A stretch of DNA of 64,000 bases from Lichenibacterium minor. GTDB taxonomy: Bacteria; Pseudomonadota; Alphaproteobacteria; Rhizobiales; Beijerinckiaceae. How positions within the stretch are numbered: position 1 is the first letter of the stretch; each line of letters opens with the position of its first letter. A program made the translations under genes and the position numbers. Positions 8,766 through 18,388 of the stretch are shown here, piece by piece. Where the stretch lies: contig NZ_QYBB01000005.1 of NCBI RefSeq assembly GCF_004137685.1, forward strand, positions 62,001 to 126,000, written 5' to 3'. Under the pieces are notes generated by a model. It saw nothing but the letters and a program-made list of their open reading frames with translations, did no database searches and was not told the origin of the DNA.

Positions 8766-11700
8766 TCAGCCGATCAGGCGGCGGATGCGCGCGGCGAGGT
8801 CGTCGATGGCGAAGGGCTTGGTCAGCACCTCCATGCCGGGATCGAGGTGGCCGTTGCCCACCACCGCATTCTCGGCATAGCCGGTGATGAACAGCACCTT
8901 GAGGTCCGGCCGCAGGGCCCGGGCCGCGTCGGCGACCTGCCGCCCGTTCATGCCCCCCGGCAGGCCGACGTCGGTGACGAGCAGGTCGACCCGGGCGCTG
9001 TTCTGCAGCGCCCGCAGCCCCGACGGGCCGTCCTCGGCCTCGATGGCGGCGTAGCCGAGGTCGGACAGCACGTCGGCGACGAGCATGCGGACCGTGGGTT
9101 CGTCGTCCACCACCAGCACGGTTTCGCCCGCCACGGCGCGCGGCGTTTCGGCTTCGCGATGGCCCGCGTCCTCGGGACGGTCGCCGTCGCCGTAGTGCCG
9201 GGGCAGGTAGATGCAGACCATGGTGCCGAGGTCCACCTCGGAATAGATGCGGGCCTGCCCGCCCGATTGCCGCGCGAAGCCGTAGATCATCGACAGGCCC
9301 AGCCCCGTGCCCTGGCCGAGCGGCTTGGTGGTGAAGAAGGGGTCGAAGGCCCGCGCGATCACGTCGGGCGGCATGCCCGTGCCCGTGTCGGACACGCAGA
9401 TCGACAGGTACTGGCCGGGAGCCAGGTCGCGCTCGTGAGCGGCGCGCTCGTCCATCCAGCGGTTGCCCGTCTCGACGGTCAGGCGTCCGCCGTCCGGCAT
9501 GGCGTCGCGGGCGTTGATGGCGAGGTTGAGCAGCGCGTTCTCGAGCTGGTTCGGGTCGACGAGCGCGGTCCACAGCCCGACGCTGCCGACCACCTCCAGG
9601 GTGATGGCGGGGCCGACGGTGCGGCGGACCATGTCCGCCATGTCGTGGATGAGGCGGTTCACGTCCGTGGGGCGCGGATCGAGCGTTTGCCGGCGCGAGA
9701 AGGCCAGCAGGCGGTGGGTGAGGGCGGCGGCGCGCTTGGCCGCGCCCTGCGCCGCCACCACGTAGCGCTCGATCTCGCCCGTGCGGCCCTGGCGCACCCG
9801 CGTGCCCACCATCTCCAGGCTGCCCGAGATGCCGGCGAGCAGGTTGTTGAAGTCGTGGGCGAGGCCGCCGGTGAGCTGGCCGACGGCCTCCATCTTCTGC
9901 GACTGGCGCAGCCGTTCCTCGGCCCGGCTCAAGGCTTCCGCCTGGTCCTTCTCGGCCGTCACGTCGCGCCCGATCGCCAGGATGGTGGGACCGTCCGGCA
10001 CCGCCGTCCAGCTGATCCAGCGATATCCGCCGTCCCGGTGCCGGTAGCGCGCCTCGAACCCCCGCAACGGCCGCCCCTGGCCCAGCCATTCCACGCCGTC
10101 GGCGGTGTGGGCGAGGTCTTCGGGATGGATGAAGCCGCCGAACTTCTGGCCGACGAGGTCGGCTTCGCGCCACCCCAGCACGGCAGTCCAGGCGGGGTTG
10201 ACGGCGGTGATGGTGGTTTCGAAATCGGTCACGAGGATGAGGTCGGTCGAAAGCTCCCACAGCCGGTTTCGGTCCGCCGTGCGCTCCACGACCTGCCGCT
10301 CGAGCGAGGCCGTCAGCGAGCGCAGCTGGAGCTCGGCCCGTCGCCGCTCGATCGCGATCCGCGCGCGCTGGGCGACGTCCTGGATCAGGGACAGCTCGTC
10401 CGCGGTCCAGGGCCTGGGCGCGGCATCGTTGAGGAACAGCACAACGACGAAGCGCGATCCCTCGGTCAGCGGGAGGTAGACGACGGCGCGTGCCGAGATG
10501 GCGTCGAGGGCGGACGCGCTCGCGGCCGTGCGGGGATCGGACCGCGCGTCCGGGATGGCGACGACCTTTCCCCGCTTGAGGTCGTCGATGTGGGAGCCGA
10601 GGGCGCGCAGGTCCCACACGCCGGCGAGGCTCCGGATCCCCGGCATGGTCCAGTCGCGCGCGATCGTCAGGGTTTCGGCCACGGTGTCCACCGTGCCGGA
10701 TCCGGCGCGCCCGACGCCCAGCGTGCGCCCCAGGATGTGTCCCGCCGCCGAGGCGAGGTCGTCGGGATCGTCGAAATCGCGGATGGCGTCGCTGAGCTCC
10801 ACCATGGCGACGCGCCGGATGTCGGCGAGCTTGCGGGCGGTGATGTCGAGCGACACGCCCGCCATGCGCAGCGCCCGGGTGCTGTCGCGCGTGACGCGCG
10901 CCCGCATGTTGACCCAGCGCGTGGCGCCTTCGGCGGTGACGACGCGGTATTCGACGTCGTAATCCGCGCCGTCCTCGACGCTGCGCATCCGCGCGGCATG
11001 GCGGCTCGCCCGATCGTCGGGGTGCACGCTGGCTTCGAGGTCGTGGACGGTGAAGTCCTGGGCCCGGTCGCGGCCGAAATTCTCCTTGGTGATCCCGGAC
11101 GCGATCAGTTCGCCCGTCCTGAGATCCTGCTCCCAGATGCCGAGGCGCCCCGCTTCGGCCGCGAAATGCAGGCGGGCGGTGTTCTCCTCCTCGGTGTGGA
11201 GGCGGTCCGACACTTCGGCCATCAGGGCGGCATTGTGGGTTTCGAGCCCTGCCAGGCGCTCCCGCTCCAACGTCACGTCGACCTGGCTGGCGAAGAAATA
11301 GGCGACCTCGCCAGTCGCGTCCCGCACCGGCGCCATCAGCAGCCGGTTCCAGAAGGTTTCGCCCGTCTTGCGGTAGTTCAGGATGTCGATCCGGACCGGT
11401 TCCCGGTTGTCGACGCCGGCGCGGAGCCGGGCCACCGTGTCGCGGTCGGTGTCCGGCCCCTGCAGGAACCGGCAGTTGCGGCCCACGATCTCCTCGCGCG
11501 GATAACCGGTCAGGCGGCAGAAGGCGTCGTTGACGAAGACGATGGGGTTGTCGGGCAGCCGGGGGTTGGAGATGACCATCGGCATGCGGGTGGCCCGCAC
11601 CGCCGCCGCGAAGGGATCCGTTCCGGCGTCCCGGCCGGTGATCTCGTCGACGATGCGGGCGGCGTCGCGGAGGTGGTCTGCGGTGCGGGGGGCGCTTTCG

Positions 11701-11768
11701 AGGCGGGCGTTGGCGGCTTCCAGCTCCGCCACGCGCCGGCGAAGGGCGTCGATCTCGGCCTCAGCCAT
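8766..11768 (-). CDS. LOV-domain hybrid sensor histidine kinase
   Basis: A 1000-residue soluble hybrid kinase. Order: N-terminal coiled coil (1-40); LOV-type PAS (about 55-170) with the photoactive signature GRNCRFLQG (Cys near 99), the FMN-contacting Asn residues in [11 protein letters not shown] and the switch Gln in FFASQVDVT; a second PAS (195-310); a GAF domain (315-475); a third PAS (500-605); HisKA with [11 protein letters not shown] (His near 637); HATPase with [17 protein letters not shown] and GQGTGLGLS; and a C-terminal REC domain (880-1000) with phospho-Asp near 932 ([11 protein letters not shown]) and conserved Lys in LTKPF. The HDFNN box places it in the HWE-unlike PAS hybrid group. 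It should sense blue light through a cysteinyl-flavin adduct. No partner regulator is adjacent, so output must go to a distant protein. Confidence 0.92.
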   Translation of the reverse strand: MAEAEIDALRRRVAELEAANARLESAPRTADHLRDAARIVDEITGRDAGTDPFAAAVRATRMPMVISNPRLPDNPIVFVNDAFCRLTGYPREEIVGRNCRFLQGPDTDRDTVARLRAGVDNREPVRIDILNYRKTGETFWNRLLMAPVRDATGEVAYFFASQVDVTLERERLAGLETHNAALMAEVSDRLHTEEENTARLHFAAEAGRLGIWEQDLRTGELIASGITKENFGRDRAQDFTVHDLEASVHPDDRASRHAARMRSVEDGADYDVEYRVVTAEGATRWVNMRARVTRDSTRALRMAGVSLDITARKLADIRRVAMVELSDAIRDFDDPDDLASAAGHILGRTLGVGRAGSGTVDTVAETLTIARDWTMPGIRSLAGVWDLRALGSHIDDLKRGKVVAIPDARSDPRTAASASALDAISARAVVYLPLTEGSRFVVVLFLNDAAPRPWTADELSLIQDVAQRARIAIERRRAELQLRSLTASLERQVVERTADRNRLWELSTDLILVTDFETTITAVNPAWTAVLGWREADLVGQKFGGFIHPEDLAHTADGVEWLGQGRPLRGFEARYRHRDGGYRWISWTAVPDGPTILAIGRDVTAEKDQAEALSRAEERLRQSQKMEAVGQLTGGLAHDFNNLLAGISGSLEMVGTRVRQGRTGEIERYVVAAQGAAKRAAALTHRLLAFSRRQTLDPRPTDVNRLIHDMADMVRRTVGPAITLEVVGSVGLWTALVDPNQLENALLNLAINARDAMPDGGRLTVETGNRWMDERAAHERDLAPGQYLSICVSDTGTGMPPDVIARAFDPFFTTKPLGQGTGLGLSMIYGFARQSGGQARIYSEVDLGTMVCIYLPRHYGDGDRPEDAGHREAETPRAVAGETVLVVDDEPTVRMLVADVLSDLGYAAIEAEDGPSGLRALQNSARVDLLVTDVGLPGGMNGRQVADAARALRPDLKVLFITGYAENAVVGNGHLDPGMEVLTKPFAIDDLAARIRRLIG

Positions 11769-11954
11769 GCCTGGACGTCCGACGCGCGGAGCCGCACACG
11801 CTTCCGGCGTCGAAACCGGTGGCGGTCGAAGGACTGGGTAACATATGCGATCTTACCAAGGCGGCGTGGGCGTGTCACGTCGCCGGTCTGCCGTCGCGTC
11901 GCACGCCGTGGAGGCCAGGGGCGGCCGCGCCGCCGAGGAGGCGGGACCCGGTAC

Positions 11955-12722
11955 ATGGGACGGATCGCGATTTTGGCCATGGCGGTCGCCCTCGCGGGCG
12001 CGGCGCGGGCGGAGGATGCCGGCCCCGCGCCGGCGTCGGACACGCTCCGGGTCGGCGTGCCGGCGGAACCCGGTGCCACCGCGGGTTTCGATCGCGACCT
12101 TTTCGGCGCCGCGGCGCGCGAAGCGGGCCTCGGCGTGAGCTTCACCGTGGTGCGGCCCGGGGACGCGCCGGCGGAGCTGGACGCGGGCCGGGTCGACGCC
12201 GCCGCCGGGCCGTTCCCGCCCGATGCGGCGATCGGCCGCCGTCCGCTCGCGCCCGTGGCGGGCGACGGCGACGCCCTGCTGAAGCGCCGGGGGGACGGAA
12301 GCCTCGCGGCGCCCGCCGATGCGGCCGGCAAGGTGCTGGGGGTGCTGGGCCCGCCGCCCGCGGCGGCGCGGCTCCGGAGCGCCGCGGCGGCGCTGCACGC
12401 CCGCGTGTCCGCACGGACCCCGGCCTTCGCCGACCCGATGCGGGACCTCGCGACCGGGCGCGTCGCGGCGCTGGTCGGGTCGCTTCCCGACGTCGCCGCG
12501 GCTGCGCTGGCCCGGCCCGACGCCTACGAGGTGGTGGGGCCCGTCCTGGGCCGCGGGGTCCGGCTCGCCCCGCTGGTCCGCGCCGACCGGCCCGACCTCG
12601 CGGCGCGGCTCGACGCCGCGCTGGCCCGGTTGAAGGCCGACGGGCGCCTGGCGGAGATGCAGCGGCGCTGGTTCGGCATCGCCTTCGACCCTCCCGCGCC
12701 CGCCGGGCCCCCGAAGCCTTAG
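11955..12722 (+). CDS. Periplasmic solute-binding protein (SBP family 3-like), orphan
   Basis: A 255-residue protein with a signal peptide (MGRIAILAMAVALAGAARAED). The mature part follows the family-3 amino-acid-binding pattern in abbreviated form: LRVGVPAEPGATAGFDRDLFGAAAREAGLGVSF, a central DAAGKVLGVLGPP stretch, and the C-terminal LDAALARLKADGRLAEMQRRWFG. The sequence is unusually Ala/Arg/Pro-rich and the central lobe is short, so ligand binding may be relaxed or lost. No permease or ATPase gene is adjacent. It diverges from the LOV kinase gene with 186 bp between them and could be a periplasmic sensor component, but that is only a guess from position. Confidence 0.7.
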   Translation: MGRIAILAMAVALAGAARAEDAGPAPASDTLRVGVPAEPGATAGFDRDLFGAAAREAGLGVSFTVVRPGDAPAELDAGRVDAAAGPFPPDAAIGRRPLAPVAGDGDALLKRRGDGSLAAPADAAGKVLGVLGPPPAAARLRSAAAALHARVSARTPAFADPMRDLATGRVAALVGSLPDVAAAALARPDAYEVVGPVLGRGVRLAPLVRADRPDLAARLDAALARLKADGRLAEMQRRWFGIAFDPPAPAGPPKP

Positions 12723-12742
12723 GCCGGGTGCCGCCCCGGCGT

Positions 12743-13321
12743 TCACCGGATGCCGGGCAGCATCCGGGACAGCACGCTGTCGCGCTTGACGAGGTGGTGC
12801 CACGCCACCGCGGCGACGTGCACGCCCACCACGGCGTAGATCGCCCAGGCCCCCCACAGGTGCAGCTCTTCCCCGACGCGCGACGACGCCTTGTCGATGG
12901 GCAGCACGCGCGGCCATTGGAACAGCCAGAAGAAGGGCAGCGAATAGCCGCCGGCGGCGGAGTTCCAGTAGCCGGTGAGCGGCATGAGCAGCATCAGCGC
13001 GTAGAGGCCGAGGTGGGCTCCCGCCGCGGCGGCGTGGTTGAGCCGGCTCATCCGCTCGGCATAGGGGGGCGCCGCGACGGCGACCCGGTAGGCGATGCGC
13101 AGCACGACCAGCACGAGCGCCGTCATGCCGAGCGACTTGTGCCATTCCAGCAGGAAGCGCCGCGTCGCCTGGCCCGGCGGCTGGTAGGCGCAGTAGAGGC
13201 CGATCAGCATCGCGGCGATGATCACGGCCGCCATGCTCCAATGGAAGGCGCGCTGCACGCGGTCGTAATGGGGCAGGCGGTCCGCGGCGCGCGGGGCGGC
13301 GGGCAGGTCGAGGGTCGTCAT
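12743..13321 (-). CDS. Cytochrome b561
   Basis: A 192-residue, four-helix membrane cytochrome. The sequence YDRVQRAFHWSMAAVIIAAMLIGL carries the first haem-ligand His; LLEWHKSLGMTALVLVVLRIAYR the second; HLGLYALMLLMPLTGYW and EELHLWGAWAIYAVVGVHVAAVAWHHLVKRD the others. This matches the bacterial cytochrome b561 (CybB) family, which passes electrons from quinol, sometimes to superoxide. Start is ATG at 13321. The neighbours (alpha/beta hydrolase upstream, solute-binding protein convergent) do not suggest a specific partner. Confidence 0.9.
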   Translation of the reverse strand: MTTLDLPAAPRAADRLPHYDRVQRAFHWSMAAVIIAAMLIGLYCAYQPPGQATRRFLLEWHKSLGMTALVLVVLRIAYRVAVAAPPYAERMSRLNHAAAAGAHLGLYALMLLMPLTGYWNSAAGGYSLPFFWLFQWPRVLPIDKASSRVGEELHLWGAWAIYAVVGVHVAAVAWHHLVKRDSVLSRMLPGIR

Positions 13322-13461
13322 CACGCGTCCGTGTCGGGCGCGGCCTCGGTGTGGGCCGCGGCGCGACGCTGTCCGGCGCGAGCGGGCGGAAATGCGGCAT
13401 TCGTCCGACAAAGGATGTCGGGCAGCGATTCCGCGGGCGGGTGTTGCCCCCGCGCCGCGCG

Positions 13462-14457
13462 TCACAGCCGCTCGACGAACCTGTCGTAGGAGGCGACGAC
13501 GCGCCCGGGTGCCTCGAACTGCGGGAAGGCGCCGGTGTCGAAGGCTTCCAGCATCCAGTTGGGCCGGCCGCCGACCTCGCCCTCGAAGCGGTAGTCGACG
13601 AAGTCGCCGCGCATGCCCCTCACCGTCCACACCGGCAGGCACAGCAGGCGGTACAAGCGCGACACGTCGCCGGCGAAGAGGTAGCCCGTCAGGAACGACC
13701 AGGGCGCGTGCTGGGCGCCGGGCCGGTGCGCCGACGCGTGGCCGTAGTCGAGCAGCCCTTCGTCGATGCCCTTGCCGCCCCAGGTCTTCTCCAGGAAGAA
13801 GCGCATGCTCGCCCGGGTCACGACGAGGTCGAACAGCGGCCGGCTCCACAACGGCGCCGACAGCGCCGTGAGGGCCGCCCCGTGGCCGCGGTCCGACTGC
13901 GCCCGGCCCGCGCCCGACAGCCGCGCGTCGAACCCCGTGGGGCTGATCAGGCCGATGCTGCGCAGGGATCCCGGCCGTTCGATCGCCACGCGGGCGAGGT
14001 ACTCGCAGGACAGCGACAGCGCGATCGCGTCGCTCGCCACGCCCCCGTGCCGTTCCGCGATCGCGGCGAGCGCGGCATGCACGGCATCCGCCATCACGCG
14101 GGGCGTGTAGACCCGGTCGGGCCGCTCGGACAGGCCGAACCCCGGCAGGTCCAGGGCGTAGACGGGCCGGGTCGCGCGGTAGTGCAGGTAGAGCGGCCGC
14201 ACCTCGTAGGCGCTGGCGGCGGCGTTGACGCTGTGGATCAGCAGGAGCGGCACGCCTTCGCGCGGCCCATCGGCGTAGAGGGCCGCCCGGCCCGCGCCCG
14301 TCTGCAGCGGCAGCACGTCGCCGGGCAGGGCGGGCGGCAGGTCGCGGTCGTGGTCGACCGCGAGGCCGCTGTAGGCGATCCAGCCCGCCGCGGCGGCGAG
14401 CGGGACGCCGATCAGCGCCGGCCAGAGGGGTGCGCGGCGGCGTTCGGCAGGGGACAT
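13462..14457 (-). CDS. Alpha/beta hydrolase, membrane-anchored
   Basis: A 331-residue alpha/beta hydrolase with an N-terminal membrane anchor (LWPALIGVPLAAAAGWIAYSGLAV). The oxyanion region is LLLIHSVNAAASAYEV and the LDLPGFGLSERPDR strand-loop is typical. The nucleophile elbow reads ALSLSCEYLARVA, i.e. S-x-S-x-E where G-x-S-x-G is usual, so the serine is present but in an atypical elbow. A candidate acid is in VWTVRGMRGDFVDYR. No clear catalytic His is evident near the end, so activity is uncertain. The frame is open upstream to 14526, but ATG 14457 (MSPAERRR) is the better start. Confidence 0.8.
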   Translation of the reverse strand: MSPAERRRAPLWPALIGVPLAAAAGWIAYSGLAVDHDRDLPPALPGDVLPLQTGAGRAALYADGPREGVPLLLIHSVNAAASAYEVRPLYLHYRATRPVYALDLPGFGLSERPDRVYTPRVMADAVHAALAAIAERHGGVASDAIALSLSCEYLARVAIERPGSLRSIGLISPTGFDARLSGAGRAQSDRGHGAALTALSAPLWSRPLFDLVVTRASMRFFLEKTWGGKGIDEGLLDYGHASAHRPGAQHAPWSFLTGYLFAGDVSRLYRLLCLPVWTVRGMRGDFVDYRFEGEVGGRPNWMLEAFDTGAFPQFEAPGRVVASYDRFVERL

Positions 14458-14532
14458 GGGCGGGGCTCCGGTCTGGTCCTGGCCAATCCCCCCGTGCCGC
14501 GAATGTTGCGGCTCACGCCCCGGCACGGGCCG

Positions 14533-14814
14533 TCAGCGCGGGCAAAGCTTGTCCAGCACGGCGCCGACGTCGATGCCGACCGTCGGCTGGCCGCCGGCCT
14601 TGAAGGTCGAGTCGGCCGCGATCGTCGTGTATTCGTTCTGCCGCTGCACCGTGATGGCGTGGAGCGTCGTCCAGGTGCCGCCGGGGCCGGGCTTGAAGTC
14701 GGCGCATTTCACGGTCTGCCCCGCGAGGTTCGGCTCGTAGGGGATCTCGCTCGTCGCCGCCGACGCGGCCGACGCCCAGCCGATCCACAGGACTCCCAGC
14801 AGCAGGCCCTTCAT
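14533..14814 (-). CDS. Small secreted protein, unknown
   Basis: A 93-residue protein with a good signal peptide (MKGLLLGVLWIGWASAASAA). The mature part of about 73 residues has two cysteines (VKCADF and LDKLCPR) that could form a disulfide, and a repeated beta-like pattern (TWTTLHAITVQRQNEYTTIAADSTF). I do not recognise the family. It is co-directional with the alpha/beta hydrolase gene downstream. Longer in-frame extensions upstream are Arg/Pro-rich and unlikely to be translated. Confidence 0.65.
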   Translation of the reverse strand: MKGLLLGVLWIGWASAASAATSEIPYEPNLAGQTVKCADFKPGPGGTWTTLHAITVQRQNEYTTIAADSTFKAGGQPTVGIDVGAVLDKLCPR

Positions 14815-15077
14815 CGCACGCTCCCTCGTCGATCCCCGCGCGGCGGATGCCCGCGCCGTCGGGACCGTCCCACCATCGGTCAGAAGTCGTGACGGCTGGC
14901 AAGCGCGAACGAGCGCTGCAGCCCGTGCGACACGGCGGGGGCGCGTCGGCGGGCCCGTCGCGTGGTAGGGGAGGGTGTCCCGGCCCTCGTCCAGACCGAC
15001 GGTCGAAGGCCGCCTCCGTTCCCCGCCCGCGCCGCATCCGGGCGCCGCGATGCGGGGCGCCACCCCGGAGCCGAACC

Positions 15078-16307
15078 ATGCCCGCCTTCGCCGCCGACAA
15101 ACCCTTTCCGCTGTGGGACGCGAAGCGCCGCGCCGACCCCTACGGGTTCTACGCGGAGCTCCGGCGCGACCGGCCCGTCGCGCGCGCCACCGTGCCGGGA
15201 CGCGGCGCCGTGTGGGTCGTTTCGCGCTACGCCGACGCGGCCGCGCTGCTGAAGGACCCGCGGTTCTCCAACGACCGCCGCGGCTCGGGCGTGCCCTCGC
15301 CCTTCTTCGGCGGGCTGCCGCTGCCCCGCGCCGTGCGGGCGCTGTCCTCGACTATGGTGGGCGCCGACGATCCCGTCCACGCGCGGCTGCGCGGCCTCGT
15401 CGGCCGGGCCTTCACGCCGAAGCGCGTCGCCGGGCTGGACGGGCAGGTGCGCGCCATCGCGGCGGACCTCCTCGACCGCGCCGCGCCGCGGGGCCGCATG
15501 GACCTGATCGCGGATTTCGCGCTGCCGCTCCCCTTCACCGTCATCGCGGAACTGCTCGGCGTGCCGGAGGAGATGCGCCGCGAGTTCCGCACCCGCGTGC
15601 GCCGCATCATGGCGCCGCCGCGCTCGCTGGCGCTGAGGGTCGCCGTGTGGCTCCCGCAGCTGATCCGCTTCGTCGGTTTTTTCGAGCGCCTGGTGGAGCA
15701 CCGCCGCCGCGTGCCGGACGACGCGCTCGTCACCGCGCTGGTGGCCGCCGAAGCCGAGGGAGACCGGCTCACCCCGGTCGAACTCGTCGCCATGGTGTTC
15801 CTGCTGTTCTTCGCCGGGCACGAGACCACCGTGAACCTCATCGGCAACGGCACGCTGGCCCTGTTCGACTTCCCCGGCGAGATGGCGGCGCTCCGCGCCG
15901 ATCCGTCGCTGATGGCGGGAGCGGTCGAGGAGCTGCTGCGCTTCACCAACCCCGTCGAGGCCGCGGCGATGCGCTACACCCGCGAGCCGGTGACGATCGG
16001 GGGCGTGGCGCTGCCGGCGCGCGCCACCGTGATGGCGCTGATCTCGGCCGCCAACCGCGACCCCGAAGCCTTTCCCGACCCCGACCGGCTCGACCTGCGC
16101 CGCCAGGGGCGGGGCCACCTCGCCCTCGGCGCCGGCGCGCATTACTGCCTCGGCGCCAGCCTGGCCCGGCTCGAAGCCCGGGTGGCCTTCGAGTCCCTGC
16201 TCGAACGCTTCCCGCGGCTCAGGCTCGAGGGCCCGCGCGACGCCGTGGATTGGCGCGACCCAGGCGCCCTGCGCGGGCTCAGGAGCCTGCCGGTGCGGTG
16301 GGACTGA
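15078..16307 (+). CDS. Cytochrome P450
   Basis: A 409-residue class I bacterial P450. The I-helix oxygen-activation motif is FFAGHETT, the K-helix ExxR is EELLR, and the haem-binding loop is LGAGAHYCLG with thiolate Cys near 357. The conserved Phe seven residues before the cysteine is Leu here. The pattern of VGADDPVHARLRGLVGRAFTPKRV in helix C also fits. No ferredoxin or ferredoxin reductase gene is adjacent, so redox partners are encoded elsewhere and the substrate is unknown. Start is ATG at 15078; the frame is open further upstream but without domain support. Confidence 0.93.
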   Translation: MPAFAADKPFPLWDAKRRADPYGFYAELRRDRPVARATVPGRGAVWVVSRYADAAALLKDPRFSNDRRGSGVPSPFFGGLPLPRAVRALSSTMVGADDPVHARLRGLVGRAFTPKRVAGLDGQVRAIAADLLDRAAPRGRMDLIADFALPLPFTVIAELLGVPEEMRREFRTRVRRIMAPPRSLALRVAVWLPQLIRFVGFFERLVEHRRRVPDDALVTALVAAEAEGDRLTPVELVAMVFLLFFAGHETTVNLIGNGTLALFDFPGEMAALRADPSLMAGAVEELLRFTNPVEAAAMRYTREPVTIGGVALPARATVMALISAANRDPEAFPDPDRLDLRRQGRGHLALGAGAHYCLGASLARLEARVAFESLLERFPRLRLEGPRDAVDWRDPGALRGLRSLPVRWD

Positions 16308-16364
16308 GCAGGAGCGCGCGGGCTCCCGCCCAAGCCCTCCTGCCGAACCGCGGTCGTCCCGCGA

Positions 16365-16601
16365 TCACGCCACCAGGGTGTCGCCGGCGCGGCCGGGCGG
16401 CAGCAGGCCCGACGGCTGGACGGCGTCCAGCATGGCGAGGAACCGGGCCGCTTCGCGGGCCTTGGTCTGCCATTGCGGCACGTCGCGGTGGTTGCCGGAG
16501 CGGAGCTCGCCGGAATAGTCGGGCGTCGCCACCATGGCGTCGGGGTCGAGCTTGTCGACGGCGCAGAGGGCGCGGGCGGCGGCTTCGATGCGCTGTTCCA
16601 T
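16365..16601 (-). CDS. Small uncharacterised protein, 78 aa
   Basis: A 78-residue soluble protein starting MEQRIEAAARALCAVDKLDPDAMV. It has a helical N-terminus, a DYSGELRSGNHRDVPQWQTKAREAARFLAMLDAVQ core and a short Gly/Pro-rich tail. No signal peptide or membrane segment is visible, and I do not recognise the family. It is downstream of and co-directional with the MATE gene, but 95 bp separate them in the wrong order for coupling (this gene is 3' of MATE). Confidence 0.55.
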   Translation of the reverse strand: MEQRIEAAARALCAVDKLDPDAMVATPDYSGELRSGNHRDVPQWQTKAREAARFLAMLDAVQPSGLLPPGRAGDTLVA

Positions 16602-16696
16602 GACGGTGTCCCTCGTGTCGATCCGGGGATCAACCCGCGGATGGTGTTCCCGGGTCCCGCCGCCCGCGAAAGTCCCGCGCATCCCCCGGAGCCGCT

Positions 16697-18031
16697 TCAC
16701 CCCGCGGCCGTGGCCCGCGGAAAGGTGGCGCGCTCCAGGGCGCGGAACCGCCAAGCCTGGAGGGCGCCGCGCGCCAGGAGGAAGCCGAGCAGCGCCACCC
16801 ACAGGCCGGCGTTGCCGAAGGGGCGCAGCGCGACGAAGAGGGCGAGGTAGACGGCGAGCGCCGCCAGCATCAGGTTGCGCATGTCGCGCGTCCAGGTCGC
16901 GCCGACGAACACGCCGTCGAACTCGAACGCCATGGCGCCGCAGAGCGGGGTCAGGGCCGCGAAGGGCAGGAAGGCGCGGGCGGCGGCGCGCACCGCCGGG
17001 CTCGTGCTCACGACGTCGATGAAGGCGCCGCCGCCCGCGAAGGCGAGCAGCGTCACGCCGGCGGAGAACAGCACGCACCACAGGCTGGTGATGGCGACGG
17101 CGCGGCGGAACCCGGCCCCGTCGCGCGCGCCGACCGATTGGCCGCACATCTGTTCGGCCGCGGTGGCGAAGCCGTCGAGGAAGTAGGCCGAGATCAGGAA
17201 AAGGTTCATCAGCACCGCGTTGGCGGCCAGGACCACGTCGCCGCCGCGCGCCCCCTGGGCGGTGAAGAACGCGAAGGCGAAGACCAGCGAGGCCGAGCGG
17301 ATCATGATGTCCCGGTTGACGCCGAGCATCCGGCCGAGCGCCGCGCGGTCCCGCAGCCCCGCCCAATCGACTCGGAAGCGGCCGTGCAGCCGCGCCAGCA
17401 CGGCGACGCCGACCGCCGCGCCGACGCCCTCCGCCACCAGCGTGCCGATCGCCGAGCCGCGCACGCCGAGCCCGAAGCCCGCCACCAGCGACACGTTGAG
17501 CGCGATGTTGGACAGGTTGATCAGCACCTGGAGGACGAGGCCGACATCGGTGCGGCCGCGGCCGATGACGGCGCCGAGCACGGCATAGTTGACCAGCGTG
17601 AAGGGGGCCGCCCAGACGCGGATGTCGTAGTAGCTCCGCGCCGCCGCCGTCACGGCCGGCGTGGCATCCAGCGCCGCGAAGGCGACGGCGGCGATGGGGG
17701 CCTGGAGCAGGATCACCAGGAGGCCGAGCCCGGCCGCGAGCAGCAGGGCGCGCAGCAGGGTGGCGCGCTCGGCGCCGACGTCGCCGGCCCCGACCGCCTG
17801 GGCAGTCAGGCCGGCCGTGCCGAGGCGCAGGAAGCCGAACCCCCAGAAGATGAAGTCGAAGACCACGGCCGCCGCCGCGATGGCGCCCAGCAACGCCGGG
17901 TCGCCCAGGCGCCCGATGACGGCCGCGTCGGTGAAGCCGAGCAGGGGCGTCGACATGTTGGCCAGCGTCATCGGCAGCGCGAGGCGGATCACCGTCGCGT
18001 GGGTGACGGCGACGCGGTTCGCAGGGGTCAT
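16697..18031 (-). CDS. MATE-family efflux transporter, DinF-like
   Basis: A 444-residue membrane protein with twelve predicted helices in two MATE halves. Recognisable segments are the N-terminal LALPMTLANMSTPLLGFTDAAVIGRLGD and the second-half NAVLMNLFLISAYFLDGFATAAEQMCGQSVGARD, both typical of the DinF branch. It should export cationic or hydrophobic compounds using an Na+ or H+ gradient; the substrate is not readable. Start is ATG at 18031. It diverges from the small gene at 18134, and the shared 102-bp spacer holds a sigma-54-type promoter on the other strand. Confidence 0.9.
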   Translation of the reverse strand: MTPANRVAVTHATVIRLALPMTLANMSTPLLGFTDAAVIGRLGDPALLGAIAAAAVVFDFIFWGFGFLRLGTAGLTAQAVGAGDVGAERATLLRALLLAAGLGLLVILLQAPIAAVAFAALDATPAVTAAARSYYDIRVWAAPFTLVNYAVLGAVIGRGRTDVGLVLQVLINLSNIALNVSLVAGFGLGVRGSAIGTLVAEGVGAAVGVAVLARLHGRFRVDWAGLRDRAALGRMLGVNRDIMIRSASLVFAFAFFTAQGARGGDVVLAANAVLMNLFLISAYFLDGFATAAEQMCGQSVGARDGAGFRRAVAITSLWCVLFSAGVTLLAFAGGGAFIDVVSTSPAVRAAARAFLPFAALTPLCGAMAFEFDGVFVGATWTRDMRNLMLAALAVYLALFVALRPFGNAGLWVALLGFLLARGALQAWRFRALERATFPRATAAG

Positions 18032-18071
18032 CGGCGGGTCCGGAAGGCGGGATCGCCGCGACTCTGCCGCA

Positions 18072-18087
18072 TGGCACGCGCGTTGCC
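18072..18087 (+). promoter_or_regulatory. Sigma-54 (-24/-12) promoter candidate
   Basis: The sequence TGGCACGCGCGTTGCC matches the sigma-54 consensus TGGCACG-N4-TTGCW in all but the last base, with GG and GC exactly 10 bp apart. It lies 47 bp before the ATG of the 70-residue gene at 18134, a sensible leader length. RpoN itself is encoded at 888-2417. No enhancer site for an activator could be recognised. Confidence 0.6.
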
Positions 18088-18133
18088 TAGCGCTGTCTGG
18101 CCCGGCCCGGCCGGGCCCAACGGAAGGCGGAGC

Positions 18134-18346
18134 ATGACCCAGAGCATCGGCGAACCCGTGGTGACGAAGCGTTTCGTCCACCCCAACGGGACCGTGTCGC
18201 ATTTCCACGTCAGGGGCGGCCGGGTGCTGCTGACGAGCGTGCATCCCGAACACGCCGGCAACCCGGCCGAGATGGACCGGGCCGAGGTGCTGCGCGCCTG
18301 GGACGCCGTGACGGAGCAGGCCGAAGCCGACGGCCTGCTGGGTTGA
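18134..18346 (+). CDS. Small protein, 70 aa, behind a sigma-54-type promoter
   Basis: A 70-residue acidic protein, MTQSIGEPVVTKRFVHPNGTVSHFHVRGGRV... followed by a helical C-terminus (EVLRAWDAVTEQAEADGLLG). No signal peptide, membrane segment or known domain is visible; the family is not recognised. The start at 18134 is supported by AAGGCGGAG just upstream. The likely sigma-54 promoter at 18072-18087 suggests control by an enhancer-binding activator, for instance in nitrogen or carbon starvation, but nothing in the protein confirms that. Confidence 0.65.
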   Translation: MTQSIGEPVVTKRFVHPNGTVSHFHVRGGRVLLTSVHPEHAGNPAEMDRAEVLRAWDAVTEQAEADGLLG

Positions 18347-18353
18347 CGGCGCC

Positions 18354-18380
18354 CCGGCGCGGGCCGGACGCCCGCGCCGG
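18354..18380. terminator. Hairpin between convergent genes
   Basis: A perfect 11-bp stem (CCGGCGCGGGC / GCCCGCGCCGG) with a 5-nt loop lies between the 70-aa gene ending at 18346 and the GST gene ending at 18389. No U-tract follows on either strand, so it may work as a barrier or with Rho. Confidence 0.45.
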
Positions 18381-18388
18381 CGCCGGCC

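Noticed and set aside
8721..12722. A 1333-codon plus-strand open frame opposite the LOV kinase gene
   Set aside because: Its translation has no recognisable domain and is Gly/Arg/His/Val-rich, while the minus strand has a complete seven-domain kinase. Long antisense frames are expected at this G+C content. Only its last part (11955-12722) is a real gene.
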